The notes beneath the pieces are model-generated. The model saw only the letters and a list, made by a program, of their open reading frames with translations, made no database searches and had not been told where the DNA came from. A DNA stretch of 43,562 nt from Odoribacter lunatus. GTDB lineage: Bacteria; Bacteroidota; Bacteroidia; Bacteroidales; Marinifilaceae. Of this stretch, positions 16,822-26,073 are shown piece after piece. The translations under genes were made by a program, and so were the position numbers. The stretch covers positions 1 to 43,562 of the forward strand of contig NZ_CALPCZ010000021.1 in the NCBI RefSeq assembly GCF_943193135.1, written 5' to 3'. Each line of letters starts with the position of its first letter. The stretch's first letter is position 1.

Positions 16822-19335
16822 TTCGTATAAGTTGATAGGCTCGGATGTATTGATTTCCAATCTGATTGTATTTACATTTTCAGGACAGGAGAATGTTCCG
16901 TAGGCGGTGCGTATGGTTCCCAAGTCAATTTCCTGATTCCGTTTGGTTTCCCCGATGATTCTGATGGAAGCCATACCTTCTTTTAAATCCGATAAAAGAA
17001 TAAATTCGGTTTGTTTGCGGGAGATGGGAAGGTCGATACTTATTGTCTGGGAACGGTCTGCGTGGTAGGCTGTCCGGAAACTATTGTCTGTCAGTAAGCC
17101 TACGGAGTAGGGCGCATTAAATGAGCTTTCCGGCTGAATGCTGAATTTTTTCAGGTATATTTCTTGCGGTTGTTCCTGTAGGTTGATGAAACGTATGAAT
17201 TGAACAGACAGGTTTTCCGGCAACCGGACGGTAATGTTTGTTTCGTTTTCTTTAGCCTCTAAATATTCCCATGTCTTACCGTCGGCGGACGCTTGCATTT
17301 TTCCCCATTGGAGGGCGTTGGTGATGCCCAGGTTGATAGCGATGGTCGCTTGTGTTAAGGTGAACGGAAGGGTTATTCCGATGTATTGTTTGGGGGCGAT
17401 GCGTATTACTTCCAGGACGGGAGAAATGGCGATGCTGTTTTTCCCTGTTTGTATTGGAAGGTTTTGTATCTGTTTGATGTTGGTGTACAATTCCGGAACG
17501 GCTTGTTGATGACTGCCGGCAGTATGCCCTGTTACATGCTGTTCACTGATGAGGCGAATGCTGTCGATGAATGGCTGCATGATTAATGAACCGGTTTTGA
17601 CTCCCGGTTGGTAAGGGTTTTGGTTGTAGGTTCTGTCAATCTGGCGGCGTTGTTGGTCAAGCGTTTGCAGTTCCAAGTATTTTTGCCAGTATTGTACCGT
17701 GATGCCTTGGGTGGATAAGCGTGCCAGATTCAAGGCTTCCTGTCCCATTTTTCCCAGTATTTCAAATTGTTCTAACCACGGAGAGATTTCATTGATTAGA
17801 GCCGGGTTGTCATTGGCAGCTTTTAGTTGGTCAGGAGCTTCGGCGATTTTTTGGTATTCCCGGAATAACTGCTCTAAGGTTGTTTGGGGAATATCCCTCT
17901 GTTTGTAGGCTGCGATGAATTTTTCAACGACAGGTTTTATTTCGACGGATTCGTCTCGTCTGTAACGGTGTCCGTTGGGTCCAAGGTCCGAGTTATGTGC
18001 GGCGAAGGTATGCAAGGCTTTGGCTGCGTTCGGCATAATAGTTTGTATAGCGGCTTCCCATACCTCATTTGAATTGTATTGTGTAGGGTTCCACGCGTAG
18101 TCCGCTATGCTGAATATGGCGATTTTAGAAGCTTCTGCCCGTTCCATGGGATTGGATACGAATCCGGACATGAGCTTGCCTGCCGTCAGGTCAAGTCCGT
18201 AGGAGGGACCCATGAGAAGATGGTCACGTACGTAGTCGCTGACGGGGAAGTTCCACCATACGTATGCGGGGCGCTTGATGCGTCTGTTCACCCATTCCAG
18301 GCCTTCTGTGGTGATATCGGAGATAACCCGGTCGCCGGTCCACATGACCATGACGGAGGGGTATAGTTTTTCACCGAGGATGTCCAGGTAGGTGCCTTCT
18401 TTGGGGTTAGACCAGCTTTTATTGTATTCCGTCGGGCACATGATGAGCGGAGTGACGTCTTTCTTTTGAGAGATGAAGCGGTCTTGAATGGTATTCAGCA
18501 GTTCGGCCTGGCGTACGGGGTCGGTTCCGTCTCCGGAGATGTCGTCAAAGAAGACGGCGAAAGAGCGGACGCCTAATTGGTACATGTTTTCAAATTTATC
18601 AAGAAGTGCCTGAAGGTCTTCTTCGTTCCAGCGTATGTCTTTTCCCGGATGAATGGCCCATACGAAATCAACGTGGTTGGCTTTTGACAGGGCGACGAGT
18701 TCGCTGATTTGGCCGGCTTCTTTTTCAGGGTAAGGTTTTCTCCAATGTGGAGAACTGTGGTAGGGGTCATCTTTGGGACCGTAGATGTATGTGTTGAGTT
18801 TGTATTCTCCGTAAAATTGAAGCTGCCGGATGCGGTCTTCATGGCTCCAGGGTTGTCCGTAGAATCCTTCGACAACACCCCGGTAAGCAACGGCGGGGAA
18901 ATCTTTTATCGCTATTTCCGGAAGAAGGTTGTCATGCAGGAGTTGTTTCAGTGTCTGGACGGCATAGAATGTGCCTCGGGCATCATTTCCTGCAATAATC
19001 ATCTGTTCGGGGGTAATCGACAGATAGTATCCTCCGTTGGCTTGTGGTATGAGTTCGGAATATTTTTTTATGCTTTTGTCTCCTCTTTTTCCGATGTAAA
19101 TGGGATAGTTCTTTTTTTGTTTTTCTATTTGAAAAAGTTGACGAAGTTGTTGGAGTGCGGAAGCATCGGCTCCTTCGGCACCGTGAAGTTGTACTGCTTG
19201 GGGTATTTGGATGTTTTTCCCGGTTTGTTTGACAACCTGGGGAGTGGGATAGATTTTATCACTTGCAATGATAAAGTGCAAAGAAGCGATGATGTAACAA
19301 AGCGATAGAATAAGTTTGATTTTCATATTTTTCAA
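16810..19335 (-). CDS. GH84 beta-N-acetylglucosaminidase (O-GlcNAcase-type)
   Basis: 841-aa secreted hexosaminidase. Residues 1-25 are a signal peptide (ending IIAS). A small alpha/beta N-domain typical of GH84/GH20 (about 28-145) leads to the catalytic barrel starting at YRGVVEGFYGQPWSHEDR (residue 151). The two catalytic aspartates are the adjacent DD of VFFDDISGDG (264-265), acting by substrate-assisted catalysis through the N-acetyl group, as in the Bacteroides BT4395 enzyme. Further barrel landmarks are YIYGPKDDPYH and VWWNFPVSDY. A helical bundle (about 440-600) is followed by two discoidin-like carbohydrate-binding regions to the end. It probably removes terminal GlcNAc from host mucin glycans. 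Convergent overlap of 12 bases with the chorismatase-like gene. Confidence 0.94.
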   Translation of the reverse strand: MKNMKIKLILSLCYIIASLHFIIASDKIYPTPQVVKQTGKNIQIPQAVQLHGAEGADASALQQLRQLFQIEKQKKNYPIYIGKRGDKSIKKYSELIPQANGGYYLSITPEQMIIAGNDARGTFYAVQTLKQLLHDNLLPEIAIKDFPAVAYRGVVEGFYGQPWSHEDRIRQLQFYGEYKLNTYIYGPKDDPYHSSPHWRKPYPEKEAGQISELVALSKANHVDFVWAIHPGKDIRWNEEDLQALLDKFENMYQLGVRSFAVFFDDISGDGTDPVRQAELLNTIQDRFISQKKDVTPLIMCPTEYNKSWSNPKEGTYLDILGEKLYPSVMVMWTGDRVISDITTEGLEWVNRRIKRPAYVWWNFPVSDYVRDHLLMGPSYGLDLTAGKLMSGFVSNPMERAEASKIAIFSIADYAWNPTQYNSNEVWEAAIQTIMPNAAKALHTFAAHNSDLGPNGHRYRRDESVEIKPVVEKFIAAYKQRDIPQTTLEQLFREYQKIAEAPDQLKAANDNPALINEISPWLEQFEILGKMGQEALNLARLSTQGITVQYWQKYLELQTLDQQRRQIDRTYNQNPYQPGVKTGSLIMQPFIDSIRLISEQHVTGHTAGSHQQAVPELYTNIKQIQNLPIQTGKNSIAISPVLEVIRIAPKQYIGITLPFTLTQATIAINLGITNALQWGKMQASADGKTWEYLEAKENETNITVRLPENLSVQFIRFINLQEQPQEIYLKKFSIQPESSFNAPYSVGLLTDNSFRTAYHADRSQTISIDLPISRKQTEFILLSDLKEGMASIRIIGETKRNQEIDLGTIRTAYGTFSCPENVNTIRLEINTSEPINLYELMQ

Positions 19336-19386
19336 TTGTTCAGTTTTTATACTTATGTGATGTATTTTTGTGTAAAGGTAGTAAAA

Positions 19387-19419
19387 TTTTAACTCAGTCG
19401 GCTTTATTTGCTATCTTTG
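19387..19419 (+). promoter_or_regulatory. Bacteroidetes-type promoter for the ABC-F gene
   Basis: TATCTTTG at 19412-19419 is a perfect -7 element and TTTT (19387-19390), 21 bases upstream, can serve as -33. Transcription would begin near 19426. That excludes an ATG at 19368 as the translation start and supports 19437 or 19443. Confidence 0.65.
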
Positions 19420-19442
19420 CACAGGATTTATTTTTCATGATT

Positions 19443-21401
19443 ATGATTTCGGCGAATAATGTAAGTGTTGTTTTCGGAGGTTTTACTTTGTTGGATGCAG
19501 TTTCTTTTTTAGTTAATAAAAAGGATCGTATCGGATTGACGGGACGGAATGGTGCGGGAAAGTCTACCTTGTTGAAGATATTGGCTGGAGTCGAGGAACC
19601 GACGTCGGGAAGTGTGTCAAAGGCGGGGGATGTGCGGATTGGTTATTTACCTCAGACGATGGTTTATAAGGATGGGAATACGGTAAGGCAAGAGGCGGAG
19701 AAGGCGTTTGCCGATTTGTTTGCTTTGCGGAAAGAGGTGGACCGCCTGAACGGGGAGTTGGCGGAACGGACGGATTATGAGTCGGAAGGGTATATGAAAT
19801 TGCTTCATTGTATCACGGAGAAGAGTGAGCAATTGGCGATGCGGGGGGAAGGGAATGTGAACGGGGAGGTGGAAGTGGTGTTGAAGGGTTTGGGCTTTAC
19901 GGCGGCGGATATGGACAGGAGGTGTGAGGAGTTTAGTGGGGGCTGGCGTATGCGTATTGAGTTGGCAAAGATTTTGTTGGCGAAGCCGGATATTTTTTTG
20001 TTGGATGAGCCTACGAATCATTTGGATATAGAGTCTATTTCGTGGCTGGAGGCTTTTTTGCAGACGTATCCCGGTGCGGTGGTGCTGGTTTCGCATGACC
20101 GGGCTTTTTTGGATAATGTGACTAACCGTACGATTGAGATATCGTTGGGGAAAGTGTATGATTACAAGGTGTCGTATACCCGGTTTACCGAATTGAGAAA
20201 GGAGCGTATCTCCCAGCAGTTGAGGGCATACGAGAATCAGCAGAAGCAAATAAAGGATACGGAAGAGTTTATAGAGCGTTTTCGTTATAAGGCGACGAAG
20301 GCGGTGCAGGTGCAGTCCCGGATTAAACAGTTGGAAAAGATTGAACGTATTGAGGTGGAGCAGGAGGATACGGCGCGGATTAATATCCGTTTTCAACCGG
20401 CGGTACGTTCGGGGGAGATGGTTGTCTGCGGACGCAGTTTAAAAAAGTGCTATGGGGAAAAGTTGGTGTTGCAGGATTTGGATATTGATATTTTGAGGGG
20501 GGAGAAGGTGGCGTTTGTCGGTAAAAACGGAGAGGGGAAGTCTACGCTTGTGAAGATGATTATGGGGGAGATTCCTTATGAAGGAAATTTGAAGTTGGGA
20601 CATAATGTAAATATCGGATACTTTGCACAGAATCAGGCGGATTTGATGGATACGGATTTGACGGTGCTTGATACGATAGACCGGGTGGCTGTGGGTGAGA
20701 TCCGAAAGAAGATGCGGGATATATTGGGAGCTTTTTTGTTTTCGGGCGAGGAGGTGGATAAGAAGGTGGGGGTGTTGTCTGGAGGAGAGCGGACGCGGCT
20801 AGCGATGGCTCGGTTGTTGCTTGAGCCTTATAATGTGTTGATTTTGGATGAGCCGACGAATCATCTGGATTTACGGACGAAGGATATTTTGAAGGAGGCG
20901 CTTCGCAATTTTGAGGGAACGGTGATTGTTGTGTCTCATGATCGTGCTTTTTTGACGGGGTTGGCGGATAAAGTATTTGAGTTTGCCAATCATGGGGTGA
21001 AGGAGTATTTGGGAGGTGTGGATGACTTTTTGGAAGCGAAGAAGGTGGCTTGTTTCAGTGAGTATGAGAGATGGAAAAATCGTAATCAGGGGGGTGCCGT
21101 AAAGAAGCTGGAGGTGGAAAAAGAACCGGAAAGGAAGGTGGAGGAAAGGAAGATGTCTTTTGAGGAGCGTAAGCAGTGGAACCGGGAGATAAAGAAGGCG
21201 GAGCGGCGGATTGAGGATTTGGAGAAGGAGATTGCCGGTTGGGAAAAGAAGATTGCAGAGATGGAGGGGCGTATGGTGGAAGTGGGAAGTGACGAGCAAC
21301 TTTATAAGGAGTATGATAAGGCTAAGAAAAGTTTGGATTGCTGTATGGCGGAATGGGAAGTGGCTCATGCGGATTTGGAACGTTTGAAAACAGGTATTTA
21401 A
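19443..21401 (+). CDS. ABC-F family ATP-binding protein
   Basis: 652-aa soluble protein with two ABC ATPase domains and no membrane part, of the ABC-F class that acts on ribosomes. The first domain has GRNGAGKS, the FSGGWRMRIELAK signature and FLLDEPTNHLD. A charged linker helix (about 220-290) follows, then the second domain with GKNGEGKS, LSGGERTRLAMAR and LILDEPTNHLD. A C-terminal coiled coil of E and K repeats (about 545-650) resembles Uup/YdiF proteins. The start MISANNVSVVFGG fits family alignments and lies downstream of the predicted transcription start; the ATG at 19437 is an alternative. rlmB follows 14 bases after the stop, so both rRNA-related genes are probably one operon. Confidence 0.93.
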   Translation: MISANNVSVVFGGFTLLDAVSFLVNKKDRIGLTGRNGAGKSTLLKILAGVEEPTSGSVSKAGDVRIGYLPQTMVYKDGNTVRQEAEKAFADLFALRKEVDRLNGELAERTDYESEGYMKLLHCITEKSEQLAMRGEGNVNGEVEVVLKGLGFTAADMDRRCEEFSGGWRMRIELAKILLAKPDIFLLDEPTNHLDIESISWLEAFLQTYPGAVVLVSHDRAFLDNVTNRTIEISLGKVYDYKVSYTRFTELRKERISQQLRAYENQQKQIKDTEEFIERFRYKATKAVQVQSRIKQLEKIERIEVEQEDTARINIRFQPAVRSGEMVVCGRSLKKCYGEKLVLQDLDIDILRGEKVAFVGKNGEGKSTLVKMIMGEIPYEGNLKLGHNVNIGYFAQNQADLMDTDLTVLDTIDRVAVGEIRKKMRDILGAFLFSGEEVDKKVGVLSGGERTRLAMARLLLEPYNVLILDEPTNHLDLRTKDILKEALRNFEGTVIVVSHDRAFLTGLADKVFEFANHGVKEYLGGVDDFLEAKKVACFSEYERWKNRNQGGAVKKLEVEKEPERKVEERKMSFEERKQWNREIKKAERRIEDLEKEIAGWEKKIAEMEGRMVEVGSDEQLYKEYDKAKKSLDCCMAEWEVAHADLERLKTGI

Positions 21402-21415
21402 TTTATAATAGTAGT

Positions 21416-22159
21416 ATGGCCAAGTACAAACAGGAATGTATATTCGGGATTCGGGCTGTGATAGAGGCTATCCAGCAGGAGAAGGAGATTGATAAGGTGA
21501 TGTTGAAACAAGGTGTGAAGGGTGTTTTGTTTCAGACGTTGTTTTCTTTGTTGAGGGAGAAGGATATCCCTTTCCAGTATGTTCCCGATGAGGTTTTTCG
21601 TCCTTTTGCCGATAGAAATCACCAAGGCGTTTTGGCGGAGGTTTCACCGGTCCCTTATCAGGATATGGAGGAGGTGATGGAGAAGGTGCAGGCGGAGGGG
21701 AAGATGCCGTTTATTTTGATTTTGGATAGGATTACGGATGTGCGTAATTTCGGGGCGATTGTCCGGAGTGCCGAATGTGCCGGGGTGCATGCTGTGGTTA
21801 TTCCGAATAAAAATTCGGCGAAAATTTCCTCCGATGCCATTAAAACGTCTGCCGGTGCGTTGTATCATATTCCTGTCTGCCGGGTGTTGAATTTGAAGAA
21901 GTTGGTGCGTGAATTGAGGTATCAGTATGGAATGCGGGTATATGCGGCAACGGAGAAGGCGGAAACATATTATACGGAGGCGGATATGAAAGGGCCGTTG
22001 GCTATTGTGATGGGGGCGGAGGATAAAGGTATTGATGAGGGTATTTTGAAGATAGTGACGGAGCAGGTTAAAATACCGATGAATGGTAATATTGAATCTT
22101 TAAATGTTTCTGCCGCTGCCGCCGTGATGATTTATGAGGTGGTAAGGCAACGGGGATAG
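21416..22159 (+). CDS. rlmB: 23S rRNA 2'-O-methyltransferase, TrmH/SpoU family (RlmB-like)
   Basis: 247 aa. SpoU-family knotted methyltransferase of the RlmB type, which methylates a guanosine ribose of 23S rRNA. The N-terminal substrate-binding domain begins IFGIRAVIEAI (residues 8-18). The SPOUT motifs are LDRITDVRNFGAIVRSAE (motif 1, with the catalytic Arg and Asn), GPLAIVMGAEDKGI (motif 2) and IPMNGNIESLNVSAAAAV (motif 3). The ATG at 21416 gives MAKYKQECIFG; earlier in-frame codons lie inside the ABC-F gene. Seven bases separate its stop from the convergent lptD stop, with no room for a classical terminator. Confidence 0.93.
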   Translation: MAKYKQECIFGIRAVIEAIQQEKEIDKVMLKQGVKGVLFQTLFSLLREKDIPFQYVPDEVFRPFADRNHQGVLAEVSPVPYQDMEEVMEKVQAEGKMPFILILDRITDVRNFGAIVRSAECAGVHAVVIPNKNSAKISSDAIKTSAGALYHIPVCRVLNLKKLVRELRYQYGMRVYAATEKAETYYTEADMKGPLAIVMGAEDKGIDEGILKIVTEQVKIPMNGNIESLNVSAAAAVMIYEVVRQRG

Positions 22160-22166
22160 AAAGATG

Positions 22167-24812
22167 TTATCTGTAAAAGTTTCCTGTGTCGTACCAGGAT
22201 TCACGTTTGGTCAGTTTGAGGTCTTTTAGCAGGCTGGAACGTACGTTGATTTGGAAGTTGTAGGATTGGTGGGTTCCGAAGGGGATGCAGGAGAATGTCA
22301 TGTCCCAGCAATGCAGGTCGCGAGAGATGTTGAAACTTGTGGCGGTTACTTCGTGGTTGGAGAAGTCATATCCGGTACTGAATCCGAATTTCCATTTGGG
22401 AGTTAGTGAAAAGTCCCCGTTTAATCGAAGCATTTGGGTCAGATTGCCTTCCGATAAGGCTTTACGTGCTCCGGGGGCGGGGTTGCGTGAGTATCTTTTG
22501 GAGTAGCTCAGGTTGTAGTCTACACTGAGTGACCAGGGAACTTCAAAGTCCATATATCGGTCATAGAATCCTCCCACCAGGTCGTTTTTTTCTTCTTTTT
22601 TCTTTCCGTTGTCGGAGGAGAGCTGGAAACCGGATGTTAAACTGACGTTTGTCAGGCGTCCCAGACCTCCGGCGTATTTGTTTACTTTCACCATGTTTGC
22701 CGTCATTAAATAGGGGTCGATGGTGGCGGAAACGTCGATGTTTAGTTTGTCGTGGAATACTTTGGTACGTGCAGCTAACCGGATGTTTGACCAGTTCAGC
22801 GAGTCGGCGAACATGTCGTAGCTGGTGGATATGCGGAAACTTTCCAGTATTTTAATTTTTTTGAATTCGTTTTTCCCTGTTGTGTCATTGTCGTCACGTA
22901 CTTTCATCTCGATGTTGTTGTCGATGCTCAAGGAGATGCTTCCGGTGGATTTTTCAGGGGTTTCGCGTATGCTGTACAAGGCTTGTTCAAATATGGAGTA
23001 GTTTTGTTCTCTGCCGTCACTGTCGTAATAAACCCTCCTGTATTTGCCTCTTTTTACGCCCCAGTTGGGAGAGTAGGATACGGAGATGCTGGGACGTATT
23101 ACATGACGCAGTGCGTATACTTTGCATCCGGGTTTGAACATGTACATACCGTATATGGTAGGGTTGTAGCCGAGGGAAATGCTTGCGTTGTAGTTGTGGG
23201 CATAGTGCAGTCCGTTGATGGTGTCTATGCGTATTCTTCCTTTGGTGGCAAGGGAGGTGTCTGTCTCCCATGTTTTGCGTATGGAGCTAAGAAACAGGAC
23301 TCCGTCGTAGTTGAAGGACGGGCTTAAGGAGACGTCTTTAATCAGATTGATGGAGGTGGATAAGGGTATGGAGTGTTTGAAACCGTTTTTCCATTGGTTT
23401 AAGGGTGTTTTGAATAGTTCGTCTTCTTTGGTCTGTATGCTGTTTCTTAGTTCGGCGGTGTAGGATAGTCCGATGTTGTCGTACCATTTCAGGTTTCCGC
23501 TTTTTCCTTTCTTTCTGAGAGGGTAGATTTGGGTCATCCGGAAGTTCATATTCGGAAAGGACACTGAAATGGAGGAGTCCCGGCTGTTTTGGTTGTGACT
23601 GAAAGCAGCTGTTAGGCTGAACGGTTTTTCCGGCCATTTTTTACTCCATGAGATACTGGACTGTTTGCGCTGGTTGGCAATATCGTTGATGTTTGTTGCG
23701 TTATAGTAGTTGTTGTTGGAGGAAGAAATGTCTACGGAAGCGGAGAAGGTGCTGTAAGGATTGGCTTTGGCATCCTGGGAGTGACTCCAGCGGAGCGACC
23801 AGTCTTGTGATTCATTGTAGTCCGGTAATCCTTTTTCGCTTGTGTGGTTACGGCTTATGGTGAAGTTGAAGTTCCCGCTGAATTTGTAGCGTTTGCGGTA
23901 GTTTGAAAGGATGTTGGCGCCCCATGATCCGTTGGTGTATATGTCGCCTGTCAGCGATAGGTCTATGTAGTCGCTGATTGCCCAGTAGTATCCTCCGTTG
24001 CGCAAGTTGAATCCGCGCATCCGTTCTTCTCCGTAAGTAGGCATGATGACGCCCGATGTTCCTTTTTTGGTGATGGGAAAGAAGGCGAAAGGAAGGGCAA
24101 TAGGCAGGGGAACGTCTTCCAGTACTAAGTTGGAGAAGCCGGCTATTACTTTTTTGTCTTTTATCATTTTGGCTTTGTTCATCCTGATGTAGAAGTGAGG
24201 ATGGTCGTGTTGGTCACAGGTGGTGTACCAGCCTTCTTTTACACAGTAAACCGAGTCCGATAGTTTTTTGGTCAATTTGCCTTGTACGTATCCTTCTCCT
24301 TCTTGAGTAATGATGTCTTTGACAAAGCCTTTGCGGGTTTCAAAATTGTAGCGGAGTTCTTTGCTCTCGAATTCCTGGCCTCCGTCTTTGAATTTTGGGG
24401 TCCCCATTACAATTCCGGAGGTGTCGGGCAGACCGGAAGCGAATGCCTGTTTTTTGTCCATGTCCAATTCGATAAATTGGGCGTTCAGTTCTGTTTTCAG
24501 GTATTTTACTTTTGCGTTTCCGTAAAGAAATACTTTTTTTTGATCCATTGAAATGCGTATGGAGTCATCAGCATTATAGGAGATGATGTCTTTGAATAAC
24601 GGTTTTTCTTTTTTTACGGAATCCTGCGGGATGCTGTCCTGAGGAATGGTATCCTGTTGAAAGAAGAGTGTGTCTGGCTGTAGAGTGGGTTTCAAATCGA
24701 GAAGCAAGGAATCCGTTTTTTCTTGAGCAGAGAGCTTTGTTGCCGGGAGAGTCAAGAGGATAAAAACGGAACATGCGGTAATAAAATGATATATATATTC
24801 TCTAATTTGCAA
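22167..24812 (-). CDS. lptD: LPS assembly outer-membrane protein LptD
   Basis: 881-aa outer-membrane protein that inserts lipopolysaccharide into the outer leaflet. The signal peptide covers about residues 1-29 (ends LSAQ). A low-complexity stretch of repeated DSIPQD-type residues (about 47-68) is followed by the periplasmic OstA/jelly-roll domain (about 75-235), with repeated strands such as VFLYGNAKVKYLKTELNAQFIEL. The large beta-barrel follows from PTYGEERMRGFNLRNGGYYWAISDY on, with many alternating aromatic strands to the C-terminus. Bacteroidetes LptD proteins have this form, lacking the extra cysteines needed by the E. coli protein. A minus-strand -7 element TACATTTG lies about 60 bases upstream. 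Confidence 0.9.
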   Translation of the reverse strand: MQIREYIYHFITACSVFILLTLPATKLSAQEKTDSLLLDLKPTLQPDTLFFQQDTIPQDSIPQDSVKKEKPLFKDIISYNADDSIRISMDQKKVFLYGNAKVKYLKTELNAQFIELDMDKKQAFASGLPDTSGIVMGTPKFKDGGQEFESKELRYNFETRKGFVKDIITQEGEGYVQGKLTKKLSDSVYCVKEGWYTTCDQHDHPHFYIRMNKAKMIKDKKVIAGFSNLVLEDVPLPIALPFAFFPITKKGTSGVIMPTYGEERMRGFNLRNGGYYWAISDYIDLSLTGDIYTNGSWGANILSNYRKRYKFSGNFNFTISRNHTSEKGLPDYNESQDWSLRWSHSQDAKANPYSTFSASVDISSSNNNYYNATNINDIANQRKQSSISWSKKWPEKPFSLTAAFSHNQNSRDSSISVSFPNMNFRMTQIYPLRKKGKSGNLKWYDNIGLSYTAELRNSIQTKEDELFKTPLNQWKNGFKHSIPLSTSINLIKDVSLSPSFNYDGVLFLSSIRKTWETDTSLATKGRIRIDTINGLHYAHNYNASISLGYNPTIYGMYMFKPGCKVYALRHVIRPSISVSYSPNWGVKRGKYRRVYYDSDGREQNYSIFEQALYSIRETPEKSTGSISLSIDNNIEMKVRDDNDTTGKNEFKKIKILESFRISTSYDMFADSLNWSNIRLAARTKVFHDKLNIDVSATIDPYLMTANMVKVNKYAGGLGRLTNVSLTSGFQLSSDNGKKKEEKNDLVGGFYDRYMDFEVPWSLSVDYNLSYSKRYSRNPAPGARKALSEGNLTQMLRLNGDFSLTPKWKFGFSTGYDFSNHEVTATSFNISRDLHCWDMTFSCIPFGTHQSYNFQINVRSSLLKDLKLTKRESWYDTGNFYR

Positions 24813-24869
24813 TTTATTGTATTATTTTTGTATTGAATATAATTGCCGCCAACTCTCGGATTGGGATGG

Positions 24870-24877
24870 CAAATGTA
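24870..24877 (-). promoter_or_regulatory. Candidate -7 element for lptD
   Basis: Read on the minus strand this is TACATTTG, a perfect TAnnTTTG. A clear TTTG -33 element is not seen at the right distance, so confidence is limited. Transcription would start near 24863, 50 bases before the lptD ATG. Confidence 0.35.
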
Positions 24878-24929
24878 AGAAATATTGGTTGTTAATGCTC
24901 ATTATTCTTTTTAAAAAGTTTAAAATATC

Positions 24930-26072
24930 ATGATATTTCGATACGGGCTTGTGGGTGTTTTGTTGTTTTGGGGGATGTTCTGTTCTTTGTGTGCCGTATC
25001 CGCTCAGACTAATTATAAACGGATCAAATGTATCTGTATTGATGCGGGACACGGAGGAAAGGATCCCGGATGTGTGGGGAAGATAAGCTATGAAAAAAAT
25101 ATTGTACTGAAGGTGGCGTTGAAGCTCGGGAAGCTGATACGTGAAAAGTATCCGGATGTCAAAGTGGTTTATACGCGCGATAAGGATGTTTTTATAGAGT
25201 TGGGTGAGCGCGGAAAGATTGCTAATAATCACAAGGCTGATTTGTTTATTTCATTGCATGTTAATTCAATTCCCAATAATACTAAGGTAAGCGGAATTGA
25301 GACGTATGTATTGGGGTTGCATAAGACGGAAGCCAATTTGCAGGTGGCTATGAAGGAGAATGAGGTAATTAAGTATGAGGATGATTATAGTGTGAAGTAT
25401 TCCGGATTTGACCCTTCCCGGGCGGAGTCGTATATTATTTTTTCGATGATGCAGAATCTTTATCTGGGAAATAGTCTTCGTATTGCCGGTTTGGTTCAAA
25501 ATGCACTTATAGAAGCGACGCATAATACGGACCGCAGTGTGCGGCAGGCGGGCTATCTGGTGTTGAAGGATGTTGCCATGCCTGCTATATTGATAGAAAT
25601 GGGGTTTATAAGCAATCCGAATGAGGAGCGTTTTCTTAATACGGTGGATGGACAAAATAAGATTGCTAAGGCGATAGCGCTTGCTTTTGGTTCGTATAAA
25701 GAGGAAGTGGAGCGTAATTCGATGGTGTTGGCGGAGCATGCTCCGGAACCACAACAAGAGGGGAATAAAACTGTTGCAGAGGCAAAACCTGCTCCGGCGG
25801 AGGAGAAAGGATTGTTTTATGCAGTTCAGATAGCATCGGCATCGACTCGGTTAAAAGATACGAAATGTTTGGGTTATTTCGGTGATGTTTATGAATTGAA
25901 GACGGGTGACCGCTATCGGTATTATGTGAAAAAGACCAATAATTATGAAGAAGCAAGCCGCAATTTGGGAAGTATTCGCAAGAAAGTGCGGGATTGTTTT
26001 GTTATTGCCGTATATAACGGGAAATTGATAAAGGTATCGGAAGCCAAAAATCTGGAGAAGAAATTGAAATAA
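24930..26072 (+). CDS. N-acetylmuramoyl-L-alanine amidase
   Basis: 380-aa zinc amidase (Amidase_3/AmiC type) that cleaves the amide bond between MurNAc and the stem peptide, needed for cell separation. The signal peptide spans 1-25 (ends AVSAQ). Zinc ligands are His41 in IDAGHGGKDPG, Glu55 in YEKN and His110 in SLHVNS; the catalytic Glu is in IEMGFISN. A proline- and glutamate-rich linker follows, then a C-terminal SPOR-like domain (about 298-370; FYAVQIASAS, and the repeat VKKTNNYEEASRNLGSIRKK) that would bind denuded septal glycan. The next gene starts 1 base after its stop, so they are co-transcribed. This amidase-MCE order recurs in Bacteroidetes. Confidence 0.93.
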   Translation: MIFRYGLVGVLLFWGMFCSLCAVSAQTNYKRIKCICIDAGHGGKDPGCVGKISYEKNIVLKVALKLGKLIREKYPDVKVVYTRDKDVFIELGERGKIANNHKADLFISLHVNSIPNNTKVSGIETYVLGLHKTEANLQVAMKENEVIKYEDDYSVKYSGFDPSRAESYIIFSMMQNLYLGNSLRIAGLVQNALIEATHNTDRSVRQAGYLVLKDVAMPAILIEMGFISNPNEERFLNTVDGQNKIAKAIALAFGSYKEEVERNSMVLAEHAPEPQQEGNKTVAEAKPAPAEEKGLFYAVQIASASTRLKDTKCLGYFGDVYELKTGDRYRYYVKKTNNYEEASRNLGSIRKKVRDCFVIAVYNGKLIKVSEAKNLEKKLK

Positions 26073-26073
26073 A